From Paramoeba atlantica (Eukaryota; Discosea), in the NCBI GenBank assembly GCA_977017575.1, contig CDRNVI010000144.1:1-64000 (forward strand): a stretch of DNA of 64,000 nt. Reading direction: 5' to 3'. Positions 1-13,502 of this stretch are shown piece after piece. A program made the position numbers and the translations under genes. Numbering within the stretch: the first letter of the stretch is position 1; each line of letters begins with the position of its first letter. Below the pieces are notes generated by a model. It was given only the letters and a program-made list of their open reading frames with translations. It did not search any database and was not told the DNA's origin.

Positions 1-785
1 CCTAAACCCTAAACCCTAAACCCTAAACCCTAAACCCTAAACCCTAAACCCTAAACCCTAAACCCTAAACCCTAAACCCTAAACCCTAAACCCTAAACCC
101 TAAACCCTAAACCCTAAACCCTAAACCCTAAACCCTAAACCCTAAACCCTAAACCCTAAACCCTAAACCCTAAACCCTAAACCCTAAACCCTAAACCCTA
201 AACCCTAAACCCTAAACCCTAAACCCTAAACCCTAAACCCTAAACCCTAAACCCTAAACCCTAAACCCTAAACCCTAAACCCTAAACCCTAAACCCTAAA
301 CCCTAAACCCTAAACCCTAAACCCTAAACCCTAAACCCTAAACCCTAAACCCTAAACCCTAAACCCTAAACCCTAAACCCTAAACCCTAAACCCTAAACC
401 CTAAACCCTAAACCCTAAACCCTAAACCCTAAACCCTAAACCCTAAACCCTAAACCCTAAACCCTAAACCCTAAACCCTAAACCCTAAACCCTAAACCCT
501 AAACCCTAAACCCTAAACCCTAAACCCTAAACCCTAAACCCTAAACCCTAAACCCTAAACCCTAAACCCTAAACCCTAAACCCTAAACCCTAAACCCTAA
601 ACCCTAAACCCTAAACCCTAAACCCTAAACCCTAAACCCTAAACCCTAAACCCTAAACCCTAAACCCTAAACCCTAAACCCTAAACCCTAAACCCTAAAC
701 CCTAAACCCTAAACCCTAAACCCTAAACCCTAAACCCTAAACCCTAAACCCTAAACCCTAAACCCTAAACCCTAACCCCTAACCT
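1..785. repeat. Telomere, CCCTAAA repeat array
   Basis: About 110 head-to-tail copies of CCCTAAA run from base 1 and only become irregular in the last 15 bases. This is the C-rich strand of a TTTAGGG telomere, so base 1 is the outer end and the chromosome interior lies to the right. The array is uniform, with no interspersed variants, as expected of a telomerase-maintained end. Confidence 0.98.
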
Positions 786-905
786 CTAAGAAAACTTAAT
801 GTTGCAAAAAGATTTTTAAAAAAAAATATTGATTTAAAAAAAGTAAAGAACTTAAACCTATAAAATAATAGGTTGCACTGGGCAAAAGCTATAAACTCTA
901 GCTAT
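786..905 (+). repeat. Subtelomeric repeat, copy 1
   Basis: This roughly 115-bp stretch begins AAGAAAACTTAATGTTGC and contains CCTATAAAATAATAGGTTG. It directly abuts the telomere array. A close copy lies at 52354-52466, also next to telomere-like CCCTAAA units. It may be the distal end of the neighbouring copia-like fossil or a subtelomeric repeat in its own right. Confidence 0.8.
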
Positions 906-3890
906 AAACTCTAACCACTAATTTACATAATCATCATCAAGATCAATTTTCAAAAAAGCATCACTTTCATCAATGGTGCTTTTAGATTCAGTTTCAGGTT
1001 CAATATAATCTTTCAACCAATTTATATTGAAGTATTCAGGGAGAAAAGTCAACATATTAGACATATTATATATTTTAGATTTAAGTTGTACTCTTTAAGA
1101 ACTATAGTCATCCACATATTCATCATCAGATTTATCTTATTTATATTAGTTATCATGGGTGTAAGGGAAATCAATTTCTGCAAATTTGATCTCTTTTGAG
1201 TTTCTACACATTGGTTTGCTTTTCAGTTCATTAAATGGTTCAATATCTTCAGAATAATAATATTTAAGCATTTTCTTTTTCAATGTTTATTCTTTCAATT
1301 TAGAAATTCCAAAAGTATATTCATCAAACAACACACTTAAGCATTAGAAAGTATTTCTTATAATTAGATTATATAATAAAAAACTATTCAAGTTTTTAGC
1401 AAATCCAAGATTAATTGTAGCTCTGGATTTGACATTAATTTTCAATTAAGAATTAACAAAAATATAATCAAAAATATAGTATCCAAAAATATAAATTAAA
1501 TCTATACTTGACTTTACACCATAAAGTTTCTCATAAGGTAATATCTTTTGTTCTTACTTAACAACCATTAAAATTACTTTGTTAGTTATTTTTTCAGCAA
1601 ATTTTCAAAAATTAAGAGGCAATTAAACAATAAAATAAATTGTTTGGGTACAATTTCAGTGAGTTTCATTTGCTTTTTCAACAACACCATTTTTCTTAAG
1701 ACAACTAGAACTAAATTTTCTAATTTCAATTCCTTTCTTTGCACAATATCTTTTAAAATTAGTATTTTTACTAATAAACTCAAAGGCACCATTACATTAA
1801 ATAATTTTTACTTTTACATCAACTTGTTTTTGTAATTTTTGAATCACATTAATGATTGTTCTTCTAGTACAAGATTTTCATTTAATAAATCAAGAAAAAT
1901 TAACATCAAAATAATTTTCAATGATGAATACAGAATAGTAGTTGTAATGATAGAATAGAATAGATTTTTTATGTAAGTTAACATAAAGTATTTCACCACA
2001 TTTCCTCACAATTTTGGTTTCAGTATAATGTGGTTTCTTCTTATTTTTTACAAAGACACAAGCATCATAGATATAATCAAAATCAGCAATCAATTTTTTG
2101 TAATTATTAGATAAACCATGGATAGCTTTTGCTTTGATGGTTTGACAAGTGTCAAAGAGATAGGTCAATCTATCATAATATAACTTCAGTTCTTTTTCAT
2201 ACTTAGGAGTGAGAGTATAGCAAATTCTTTTCAGGTTTGTATTCTTTGATCTTATATATTCATTTACATTAGGTTTTTCAATAATTTTCACATAATAGAC
2301 TTCTTTTACAAAGTGATTAAAGAAAGATATTTAATATAATTTATCTTTGCAGGATTCACTCAAGAGTTCTTCAGAGAGTTTTAAATCAATTTTTTTTCTT
2401 GTTACAAAAACACTATTTTTATCAAAAATCATAGAAACATTCTAATTATCACACATTTAAAACACAAATAACAAATTTATAGTACATTTGGTTACAACAG
2501 AAACATCTTCAAGAGGAGATAGATTTACATTTAATTCAAGGTCTTTTTTCAATTCTACTAGTATTAATTCACCATTTGCTTAAAAAATATATGTAATTTG
2601 ATTAAATTCACATACATTAAAGATATGATTTTCAGAATTCATAATTGAATTGGAAATATTAGAATCAACAATTACATTATCTTTTTGGTTTATTGATTTC
2701 ATTTTCATAATCAGGATATCAATAAATTGAAGCAAAGTGTAAATTTGAAAATTTTTATTTAATATTTCAATTTTTTACTTTTTTTTTGCTTTTTCAAAGG
2801 TATAGAATTCAGTTTTAGTTAATACACCATTGGAAGATCTTTGATAGGATTTATTAGAGCAAGAATTCTTACAATGTCCAGCAAATTCACAATACCAACA
2901 TGCATTAGGACTTTAGGAGGATCATACTAATCAAAGTTTGCTTGAAAGGTAGTATACTTATTGATTCAATAAATAGAGAAAGATTGAAAGTGAAATGAGG
3001 AAAAAATTAAAGTTTGATTTTGAAATTTCCTTTTCAAAGTAGTATATGTTTTCTGTAAGATAACAAGTTCATTATCTTCTTTTCTTTTCATGTTTCTCTC
3101 TATAATAAATTTTTCAGCCTCAATTAATATTTTAAAAACTTATTTATAAATGAATTCTTGAGCTTTAGATTTTTTTACAATCTTCTTAATCATATTATCC
3201 CACTTTGATGCTTTCATTGAGTTCTTTAAATAATCTATTTTTTTCTTTTTAGTTACATCTCCACCAAGTTTCTCATACTTCTCAATTAACAAGTTTAATT
3301 AGAAGTTCATTGCAACAATCATTTTGATTTTTAAAATTCAAAATGTTTTAAGTTCTTTCTTCACCTTCTGCAATTCTCCAAGTTTCTAAGATGAATCATA
3401 AATCCTGTTGAGTGTTTTCATTATTTTTGCAGATTTACCAAGAAATCCATTAGTTATGATTTCCCTTTGTGCCTCTCTTATGAGATTGCTGATGATGAAA
3501 CAGTATATAGTGTAGTGATTTGTTATTTTTATAATATTGATCACTTGATGATTTCTTTTTCTAATATTGAAATCATTAGTATTGTCTACTATTAAGTGGT
3601 GAATCAACTTGAATCAGATCAACTGTATTTTTAATCCAAAGCACCAAGAAGAATAATCACCAATATCATCAAACTTTGTTTCGATATGTTTTAGTATCTT
3701 TTTAATATTCTTGGAATTATATTCAAGTTCAAGATAAGCATTTGCTATCCTTTAAAAAATGCTATATGTGAATAATTCCACATAAGGGTTTGTGAAAGAA
3801 GAGGGGATCTTTTCATGCTCAAAAATTGGTTTTAGCCAAGGCTTAGTTTCAGGGCAAGTCTAAACTTTTAATTTATTAAAATTAACAGAT
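906..3890 (-). mobile_element. Ty1/copia-like retrotransposon fossil, interior
   Basis: Read on the minus strand, this AT-rich block carries traces of a copia-type element in the expected order. A gag region ends in a CCHC zinc knuckle near 2870-2911, followed by a gag-pre-integrase and integrase-like block near 1900-2290, and an integrase core remnant with an NGV-E-type motif near 1640-1720. Its upstream LTR is the split LTR at 3890-4038 and 10914-11155. The element is heavily broken (well over ten interruptions), and its 3' part appears lost at the chromosome end. It is an old, inactive copy. The order of parts is seen directly; the family is assigned by motif resemblance. Confidence 0.65.
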
Positions 3891-4038
3891 TTCTGAAGAG
3901 CAAGAAACAAAGAACAGAAACACATGTGCTAAAGACAAGTCAAAAATGTGAATTTTATTCTTAAAGCAAAAACAAGGGAAACATTTGAACTAGAGATAAA
4001 ATGCAAAAGTAAAGAAAACATAGTTGAGATGGAGGTGT
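3891..4038 (-). repeat. LTR (dispersed family), fragment left of nested insertion
   Basis: This piece matches the reverse complement of the LTRs at 54868-55259 and 55614-56014, for example around AAAATGTGAATTTTATTC and AGTTGAGATG. It joins in register with 10914-11155, so one LTR was split by insertion of the Ty3-type element. It is the likely 5' LTR of the minus-strand copia-like fossil. Confidence 0.7.
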
Positions 4039-4352
4039 TGTACAGCTACTTCTGAACAAAACTAAACAAATGAACAAACAACCAAACTTCTGTAACAAAA
4101 CAAAAAACACGAAAAAGAAAATAATGCACTAAACTAGAATACTAAAGAAGATATTCCTCAAATTGTCTTTAAACACTTTTATTGATCCAATAACTACTTC
4201 TCAAAACAGTTATACTTGAAAGAATTCTCTACAAATCTTTTTTTTCATCACACCTAACCTTTAATCTTCTTAGTAAACCACTTTTAACTTTTTTAACAAA
4301 AACTTGTGCTTTCTCTTTTCTCTTGCAACCCCTGGAGAACTTAATCTGCATA
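4039..4352 (+). repeat. 5' LTR of chromovirus-like element
   Basis: It starts TGTACAG and matches 10600-10913 along its whole length. The flanking GTGT at 4035-4038 is repeated after the 3' LTR, as a target-site duplication should be. Confidence 0.88.
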
Positions 4353-7300
4353 CTTAGCAACACTGTTTTGAACTTATGAACTGTAACACAAACACTGATG
4401 AAACTGTTTTGGATCAAACCACCCTTGGTCAAACAGTTGTGAATGAGAATACAACTCAGCAACAGCCTCAACCAAACTTGAATTTTGGCAATTTTGACCT
4501 TTTAACTATCATCAGCAAGTCTAAACCAAACAAAAAGGTTCCTCTCCCAAAGAACCTTACCCTGTATGAAGCAAAAATCCACAAGACAATTCAAAAATCT
4601 TTTGAATCATTCTTGAACTCAAGTCTCACACCACCTCTTGTAACAGGTGAAAACAGTCAAACACACTTTACCTATTTTCTCTCTAACATCTACTATACAT
4701 GGACTTACAACTTCTGGTTGAACCACAAATTTCTCTTTCAAGTGTTGTCTAAACACTTGAAGTTAAAGAGCTACACCATAGTTGCTATTTCCTTCCAATT
4801 TTTTTAAGATTTTTTAACAGCCATTAACATGGAACTGGGATCCAACAGTTTACTGGTCTCCACAAAGTGGATCATATGGTTAATGTTTGACAATTCAATC
4901 AAACTCTCCCAACACCTTCAAATCTTCTGCCAAGCAGCAGAGAGAGAGTATAAGAGAGGCATACAGTTGACTAACTCTTGAATCTTCCAAACTCTACAAA
5001 ACAAAATCCTCTCCTTACCTTTCTTAGAAGCCTGGCAAGCAGTCAAGAGGTTATCACCTGATCAACCCCCTGAAGAAACAGCTATCTCATATGAGAGCCA
5101 ACCAAAATATCCTTTTATCTGCTCTAATACCACTTCTTCACCCACACTTATACTCCACCTGAACTTTTATGGTCAGAAATTCAAAGATGCAGCACAACAT
5201 CTGCAGCAGTAGATAATATGTTTGGCTTGTGCCAGTACTGATCACTTCTCCCTGAATTGGCCTCAAGTTCTCAGATACTGTGAACAATTTACCAAACTTA
5301 ACAAACACTTCTTTTGTCTATTGCTGCTCCATTCATAGATTCAATATCATCCATGCTGACAAAAATTGTTGAGTGATTACAACTCTGCAAGCTGATAATA
5401 AATCACCTCCATCAAAGAGAAGGTACAAACAACCACCACACAATCCATATAGAAACCCAAATGCTCATGGGAACAATTCTTACAAACCTCTTCACAACAC
5501 TGGAAAACCCTCCACAAAGAAACCACAAACTGAAGAACAACTCATTTGTTCCAAAGTTACTGGCTGCTTTGACTCTACATCTTCAAAAAGCAGCCATACA
5601 ATCTGCTGCTTTGCCTCTACAACAACAACAAACTGTTGCTCAAGCACAACCTGCTATTCAACAAGGTAATGCTAATAAACTTTTCCAAAATTACCCTATT
5701 GTTTTTATTAATATTGAAATTGATAAGAAAATTTCTCTTTTTGATAAACAATATCAGACTGTGTTATACAAACTTAACAGTTGTGAATCAGAAAAGGAAA
5801 TCCCTCACACTCAAATATCTTTCAAATTGTTTTTTTGTAAAGAACACAAAATGCACTGTAGAATGATTGAGAGAACAGCCTATCAGGCACCTGCATCTGC
5901 TCCCTGTGAAGTAGAATTCCAACTGTTGCAGCATCTTCCAACCCAAAACACCCATCCACAAAAAGCTGATAAGGTTACAGCAATAATTGGGTTGCCACTG
6001 GAATTTCAAGCAACTGTGAAAGGCCTCCAAATGGTCACTTGTCTTGATACTGGGGCAGGACTCAATGCTATTAGCTGAGAATTAATACAAAAACATGGAT
6101 TCAAAATTGAGGAAATCAAAGAACTTGAAACTCCATTCTGCATTACAATGGGAAATTCAACTCAAACTCTCACTAAGCAAGCAATTGCAACCACATTTCA
6201 ATTTAAGGAATGCACTGCTAAGTTATGGTTTCTCATTGTTGATCACTTGCCAGTTCAATGCTTAATCAATCAACCAATCTTGCATCACATATAAATTGCA
6301 TATAATCCAAGTGACAACACTATAACTTACAGTGGTAAATTCCAAACACAAGCAAACTCCCCCTCAAATCTCTCTAATCAGATGGATCCACTTACACTTG
6401 AGCATTTAAAGATCTTTAATCATGCAAAATTACTTCATGCCCAAGCTGTGAGGGCAAAGTGTCTACCAAGAGCTTTAAAAACAATAACACTCAAATTAGT
6501 TGGACCTATCACATCACCACAAAGATTCTTTATACTGATAGTCACTGGAAGTGAAAAGTTGCTGGCTTTTCCTGAACTTGTGAACATCTGTAGTGATGAA
6601 GAAATCACACTGTTGGTAGCAAATCCAACAGCACAAACTGTTACCATACCAAACAAAGCTGTGCTTGGAAAAGTTTACATGGTCAATGAATAAAATGTGA
6701 CTGATATAGAGCTCATTGAACTCACAAAAAATCCTATTACAGAAACAAAATTTAATTTCAAGAAGGAAACCCCTTCTCTACTGAAAAAACTAGAACAAAA
6801 CACAAAACACCCAATTGTAATTGGCAGAAAACAAAACCAATCTATCCAAAATAACTCCAAAAGGACAACAAACCCTTTATTAAAAACAAACAATTTGATG
6901 ACATTGGTGAAGAACCAGTTATTCAAATGCTTGTAGCAAAATTGGTAGATTCTCAAAAGCCTACTGATGAATTTGATTCTCTGCAAACTCAGAATCCAGA
7001 ACTTCAACAAGTTTATGATGAGTTTAAAATCAATTCAATAAATTTAACAACTGTTCAAAAAGAAAAATTAGCAACTCTGCTTTACTCTTTCAAAGATCTT
7101 TGAAGTAAAGAAAAAAGAGAAGGACTTCTTGAAAGAACAACCTTTACTTCTCACACAATAGAGGTTGAGGGTCCATCAATTAAACATAATCCTCACAGAA
7201 CAAGTTCAGTTGAAGATTATATCATTTAGCAACACATCAATAAGATGGCACTTCACAAAGTTATTAGACCATCAAAATTGCTTTGGGCTTCACCCATCTA

Positions 7301-10300
7301 ATTAACTGATAAGAAAAATGAAAAAATCAGATTTTACATTGATTTTAGAGCACTTAACAAAGTGATAAAGAAAGATTCATATCCACTTCTGAAAATGAAT
7401 GAAATACTTGCAATATTGGAGAATGCTTCTTATTTCTCAACAATTGATCTCACTGATACATTCTGATCAATTCCAATCCATTCAGATGACATTGAAAAAA
7501 CAGCTTTTACAAGCAAATACAGCCTCTGGGAATTTCTTTCCATACCATTCAGGTTATGCAATGTACTTCCAATACAACAATGATTCATAGAGGCTGTTCT
7601 AAATGGTTTCTTATGGATATGTTGTTTTGCTTATCTTGATGATATACTCACTTTCAGTGCATCATTTGAGAATCATATCAAGCACCTTGAACAAATCCTC
7701 ATAAGATTGAGAGATCACAATTTCATCTTACAACTCTCAAAATGCTCCTTTTGCAGACCCACATTCAAAATACTTGAATTTGTCACATCAAAAGATAGAT
7801 TATCACCTAATCTCAAAAAAGTCAAAGCAATCAAAAACTATCCACTGCCAAGAACACCAAAAGAGGTGAGCAGATTCTTAAATATGATATTATGGCTCAG
7901 AAAATTTATACTAAGACTTTCAGCATTAATCACAAATCTTCAAAAAGCAACCCAACTGGATAACAAATCATTTAAATTAACAAAAAAAGCAATTAATGAA
8001 ATTGAATTGTTAAAAGAAATGCTTACTGATGAGACATACATGGCTCACCTCAATCTCTCAAAACAATTCTACATCTATGTAAATATAAGCAAAACTGGCC
8101 TTGAAGCCATTTTTACACAACTAAATGAGAATGGTAATCACTGAGTTGTTGAGTATATATCTTATGTACTTACTGAGATACAAAGAAAATACACAAATCC
8201 AATCCATGAAGGTTTTGGAATTCTTTGATCACTCAACACATTCAAATATTATATTTATGAATGTGACTCAATCATATACTGTGATTGTAGCAGTCTCTCT
8301 GACATAATAAATGCAACTGAATACATGTTCAATCACAAAATGTTCTGTAACTGGATCACAAGAATCCTGCAATATAATGTCTGTGTTATACACAAACCAA
8401 GCAAACTAATGGCAATTCCAGATGCCCTCAGCCATCATTACACTACATATGACACTGAAATGGAAACTGATGAGATAACAAATATTTTTAAAGATATGGT
8501 TGAGACAGCAGTTAAAACTAGAAACAGTGAAACCAACAAATCTCTGGACAAATAATCTGACCTTTTACAAAGATTAAACTTCCTTGAAGAACAAAATGTA
8601 CATATTTCTGAAATAAGAACAATTGAAAATTTAGAACCTGACCTTTTTCTTTTTCAAAAAACCTCCACAAGCTTGTGGAGGAACACTTTTTCAAAAGAAA
8701 TTGACCAACCAGTTAATCTTTTATGACTTGCTCAAATGCAACAGGAAGATAAACACTGTTTAAAATTAATCAATTATCTTCAATTTGAAACACTTCTTAG
8801 AAGAAAATCAGCTCTCAAATACCTACAAACACAATCTCACAAATATTGGATTGACAACCAAGGCATCTTTCAAAAAATCAATGAGATGTTCCTAATAGAA
8901 AAAGAACTGCCACCTGCAGTTCTTTCCAAAGCTTTCTGGAATGAAGTAATTGACATTAATCATAACTCTCCCACAGAAAAACACTGAAAATTCGAAAAAC
9001 TTTACAAAGTTATTCGAAATTCATTCTATTTTGAACAAATGTATACTTATATTAAAGCATATTGTAACTGTTGCTTGGAATGCCAAATAACAACCAAAAC
9101 TGCCCAATTGTATATAAAATTAAATCCAACCTGCAACATACAATACCTTGGCCTGGTAATCCAGATTGACTGCACCCCAGGACCAAACAGAACAATTTGA
9201 AGAAATTCACACATCCTTGCAGTTGTTAACATCTTTACAGAATATCTCTACTTATATGCTATCTCTCAACCTGATGGTAATACATCTGCATCATTACTCT
9301 TCAAATATGTTTGCTTACATTCAATGTCCTTAAAAATTATTACTAATAATAGAAGAGAATTTGCAAATGAATTAATTGCTAACCTGATTCATTTGCTTGG
9401 AATCAAACACACCTTGATTTGCCCTCTCCATTCATAAAGTAATGGAAAAGTCAAAAAAACACATCAAGTGATCAAAACAATGATCTGTACTTTCATCAAT
9501 GACTTCAAAGATGATTGGAACCTACTGATCCCACTCTTAAAATTTGCATATAACATATTTGAATTTTCAGTTATAAATTATATGCCATTCTTTCTTTTCT
9601 ATGGAAGACATTCAGTTTTATCCATTGAGGCTTTATATGACACAGCATACCATCCTGTTACAACAGCACATGAGTATGTTAAAACACTACAAACTCAACA
9701 AGATATAGTATTTGCTTGGGTCAAAGACTAAAAACAAAAAGCAGCAAATCTTTACAAAAATCACTATGATGAAACTTATCATACAATGATTAAAACACTG
9801 AACCTTGGAGATTCTGTCCTCCTCACAAAGGATAACAAAGACAGCTCCATAGGAAAGAAATATTGACTACTTTTCTATCAAAAAATCTACAAGGTCACTG
9901 GTATCCATTCCAATGGAACATATACAATCCAAGATTTCAAATAGGAAAAACTTCTACAAACTAAAAACATTATGAGATTAAAAAAACTAAAAATTCAATA
10001 TGAATTAAATCATGAACCTGCAAACCAGGCACTCATAGAACAACCTGTCTATTTTTCTGAGGATGACAAACAAATTGAATTTGATGACTTTGACCTAGGT
10101 AACAATTGTGACTATGAATTAAAGAAAATTCTTACTTATAAATTTGACTCACAAGGAAGACTTCATTACAAAGTTCAATACAAAAATTTCCAAGCAGACC
10201 ACACAGTCTGGTTTCTTGCAAATGAAATTGATGCTCCTGATTTCATTGAATTCTATAAACAAAATCACAATGTTACCCCTTCACTTTCGATAAACACCCT

Positions 10301-10599
10301 CCCAACTCAACTTCAACCCAATTTTTCTGCTTAGGGGAGGAGGCTACAAGTCAATACTTATTACACTAATTATGAATAACAAACCAAGAGTTACACTCCA
10401 ATGGTCCTTCCTCTTGCAAGAAAGTGAGGTTTTCCTCTCAAAACTCTTGGGTTTCCTCACACAACAAGCTTTTGCCCCTTCCACACTAGCTCTCAGCATT
10501 GGCTCTCTCCTGCAAACAACTCCTGAACCATGGCTTTTTTTCCCACTGCTTTACAAATCCTTATAATGCAAGTTAAACATTCTTCAAGCTCCAGGAGGA

Positions 10600-10913
10600 T
10601 GCACAGTTGCTTCTGAACAAAACTAAATGACTGAACAAACAATCAAACTCTCACAACAAAACAAGAAACACAAAAAAGAAAATAATATGTTAAACTAAAA
10701 CACTAAAAAAGATATTCCTCAAATTGTCTTCAAACATCTTTATTGATCCAGTAACTACTTCCCAGAACAGTTATGCCTGAAAGAATTTTCTACAAATCTT
10801 TTCTTTCATCACACCTGACCTTTAACCTCCTTAGTAAACCACTTTTAACTTTTTTAACAAAAACTTGTGCTTTCCCTTTTCTCTTGCAACCTCTGTAAAA
10901 CTTAATCTGCACA
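10600..10913 (+). repeat. 3' LTR of chromovirus-like element
   Basis: It starts TGCACAG directly after the polypurine tract and ends TGCACA. The sequence GTGT follows at 10914-10917. It is a direct copy of 4039-4352 with scattered differences. Confidence 0.88.
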
Positions 10914-11155
10914 GTGTGACAGAGATAAAAGGAGTATTAAATCAGCATTTTGATTAAAGAAAACAAGAATAGAATCAAATTAGAACAGGACAAAATAAAC
11001 ATCAGGAAAAACAAGAAAGAGGAAAATAATACAAGAGAAAATACAACAGAAAAGGAGGGAGGAAGGGAAAAAGGGAGCAGTGATCAATCAAAGGAGCAGA
11101 GCAATAAGATGGCATCAAATTGAATAGAAAACAAACAAAACAGGGTTTGTAACAC
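10914..11155 (-). repeat. LTR (dispersed family), fragment right of nested insertion
   Basis: The reverse complement reads like the start of the TGTTACGAACCCTG LTR family at 54868-55259 and 55614-56014, including the shared words CAATTTGATGCCATC and TTTTTCCTGATGTTTATTTT. It completes the LTR begun at 3891-4038 once the chromovirus-like element is left out. Confidence 0.75.
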
Positions 11156-11469
11156 CATTAATTCCATTCCACCTGAGATTGATAATGAAATCCACATAGG
11201 AAATTGCATATTTTTTAAACTTTTTTAACAAGATAACTTTAATTCAGAGCACAGTTTAGATGTTCCATGTACAAGATTTGATTGTTTTGGTTCTTCAATA
11301 AGGAATGCAATGGTCCAATATTTGGATATTAATTCAATTTTGAGATCTTCTTCTTAACAACAACAAAATAAAACAAATGTAAAATATAAAATTTTTTTAA
11401 AAAAAAAAATTTAATTATTCAAAAAAATAAAGTTTCTTCTTTATTAAGTTTCAATCAAAAACCAAACTC

Positions 11470-12790
11470 TCTTTTTTGTGTCTTGTTAAGTTTATTAATT
11501 AATAAATTCAACCATTTCTTTAATGTCTCTAAAATCAAGAAATTACTTTTATTCAAAACACCACTTTCAAGCCTTTCAATCTTTTCCCTCACTTCAACCA
11601 GTTGTTGTTCAATCTCAGCACTCAATAACATTTTTGAAGTGATTGGAGTTGTTGAAGTTGGAGTTGAAGTACCAAGGATAGCAGTTTGTTACAAAAAAGT
11701 GGTAAAAGCTTTGGTTAATGCTTTGGTTCCATTATTATCATTCTCACTTCTCTCATTTTCTTCTTCTTTCTTTTTCAATTTTCTTCTTCTTTTTGCTGGA
11801 AGAGAGCACACAAATAATGAGGAAGAAGTGTAAGAAAGAGAGTCACTCTCCAAATCAATTGCTCCACTAATTTGTTATACAAAAGTTTGGCCTATTTGAC
11901 CATTTTCTTTAGATAGCAAATGTGTAAGTTCTACAATTGCACTTCCACCTGAAAACTTGTAAAAACCAATTGTATTGTAATGACCTAATTTGTCTCAATT
12001 TGCATAACATTAAGCATATTCATGTTTAATTTGTTGATATTTTATCAAAAAAGAATTATATGTTTAAGGCTTAAACTGATTGAGATTCCAAAAAGAGGCA
12101 ACTTTCACAAAATATAAATACTTAGTAAGGTCATAATCAGTTGGAACCTCATAAGCTGCATTTGAGTTATGAAATTTCTTCCAAAAGATTTCTGCTTTGA
12201 TATCAAGAAGTTAGTGATGATCAAGTCTCTATTTTTTCACCACTTAAAAAATATTTGAACAAATTGTTACCTTCAACTGTAGCAGAGGTGAAACTCTTAG
12301 TTATTAGATCAACAAAGACACTCAGTTTTATTATTCCTTTATTAAGATTTATTCAACTTATTACACCTTAGAGCATAGCATGAAGGATTTTGTAGGTTGG
12401 ATCATTGAAGATTAGCAACATTTGGACAGACTTATTTGCACTCCATTTTTCTCACATGATATGTTTTTGTTCTTTTTCTTCTTCTTCTTTACCTTTTCCC
12501 TCTCCCTCTCCTTTCTCTTTCTTTCCCTCTTTTTTTCATTTTCAACCTGTTTCCTCTTCTTTTGATAATGTTTCATTAGACTTGGCAACTCCCCTTTCTA
12601 AGACAATCCTTTGTTCGAACAAAGCTCTTTCATTTCATTAACTGTTTTTGTCTTCAAATCCTGGTCATCCAACCACTCCCTTTCAACTTTAGAAGCTTCC
12701 TCTTCATTTTGACTTCTTTGTGAACTCTAATCCACTTGAAGATCATCCATTAATTTGAGTTCATCACAGTCAACAAGAAGTTTGTCCATT
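11470..12790 (-). pseudogene. Broken gene with SAP-like motif and C-terminal coiled coil
   Basis: The minus strand reads like protein in at least three frame blocks. The first (about 12780-12480) holds a SAP-like motif at about 12645-12560 (VNEMKELCSNKGLS, then KGELPSLMKHY), followed by a lysine/glutamate-rich stretch. A middle block lies near 12420-12260. The last (about 12230-11470) holds aromatic-rich sequence and ends with a predicted coiled coil (EIEQQLVEVREKIERLESG) and REFGF. SAP motifs bind DNA in known proteins. The frame is interrupted by TAA, TAG and TGA codons and changes frame, so under the standard code it is a pseudogene. Several interruptions fall where Gln or Trp would read well; see findings. 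The family is not recognised beyond SAP. Introns could explain part of the frame changes. Confidence 0.45.
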
Positions 12791-12799
12791 CACCCCCAA

Positions 12800-13015
12800 A
12801 AGAAAAACAAAAAAAAACAAAAAAACAAAAAAAAAACAAAAAAACAAAAAAAATAGCAACTCATCACTTTTGCAAAGATATGAATTTTTTATTTTTGTTC
12901 TTTTCACACCAAAAAAAAAAAAAAAATAGCTTGCAACTTTTTGCCTTTTTGAAAAGATTTGGGGCTTTAAAGAAAGAGAAAAAGAAAAAAGAAAAAAGAA
13001 AAAAGAAAAAGAAAA

Positions 13016-13053
<38 letters not shown>

Positions 13054-13502
13054 CTCAAATAATATCAAGAAAAATTCCCTCTTCTTTTACATCACTCACA
13101 CAAGTTCAATCCTTACTTACACTCCTTGAAATCTATTCACTCTGTTCATTCAAATCAGAAAGAAAAAAAGAAAAAGAAAGGAGAAAAGAAAAGAGAAAAG
13201 AGAAAAGAGATAAAAAAAAGAAAGAGAAAGAAAGAGAAAAAAGAAGAAAGAGAAAGAAAAAGACCAATATGGACAGAAAAAAGAGATTGATCTATCACTC
13301 CAATTGTTGTTGGTCTGTACATTTTATGAGAGAGAGAAGAGAAAGAGAGAAAGAAAAAGAAAAGTGAAGAGACAAGATTGGTACATAACTTCCTTCTGTT
13401 GACTTTAATTGATCTCTGTTTTCTTTCCTTTTATTTTGAGAGAGAGAGAGAAAGAAGAAAAAAAAGAAAAGAGAAAAACAAAGATAAAGGAAAGAAAAAA
13501 AT
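12800..13502. repeat. Low-complexity A/G tract
   Basis: The stretch is dominated by A-rich and GAAA/GAGA microsatellite on the plus strand, with short unique islands, for example near 13290-13330 and 13375-13440. Long open frames on both strands here encode only Lys/Arg/Glu or Phe/Ser runs and are not genes. Confidence 0.8.

Larger units (their letters stand above)
4039..10913 (+). mobile_element. Ty3/gypsy chromodomain (chromovirus-like) retrotransposon fossil
   Basis: A full-length but broken LTR retrotransposon of 6.9 kb. Two LTRs of about 314 bp in direct orientation (4039-4352, 10600-10913) start TG and end CA, the left one altered at its last bases. They are bounded by a 4-bp repeat, GTGT. 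A purine-rich tract (CCAGGAGGA) precedes the 3' LTR. Between them, in order: gag-like region from about 4376, aspartic protease (DTGAG near 6050), reverse transcriptase (about 7100-7800), RNase H (to about 8450), integrase (about 8740-9720) and a C-terminal chromodomain (about 10120-10260). The LTRs differ by roughly 12-15% by eye, so the insertion is old. The coding region has more than ten breaks and is inactive. It sits inside an LTR of another family. Confidence 0.9.
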
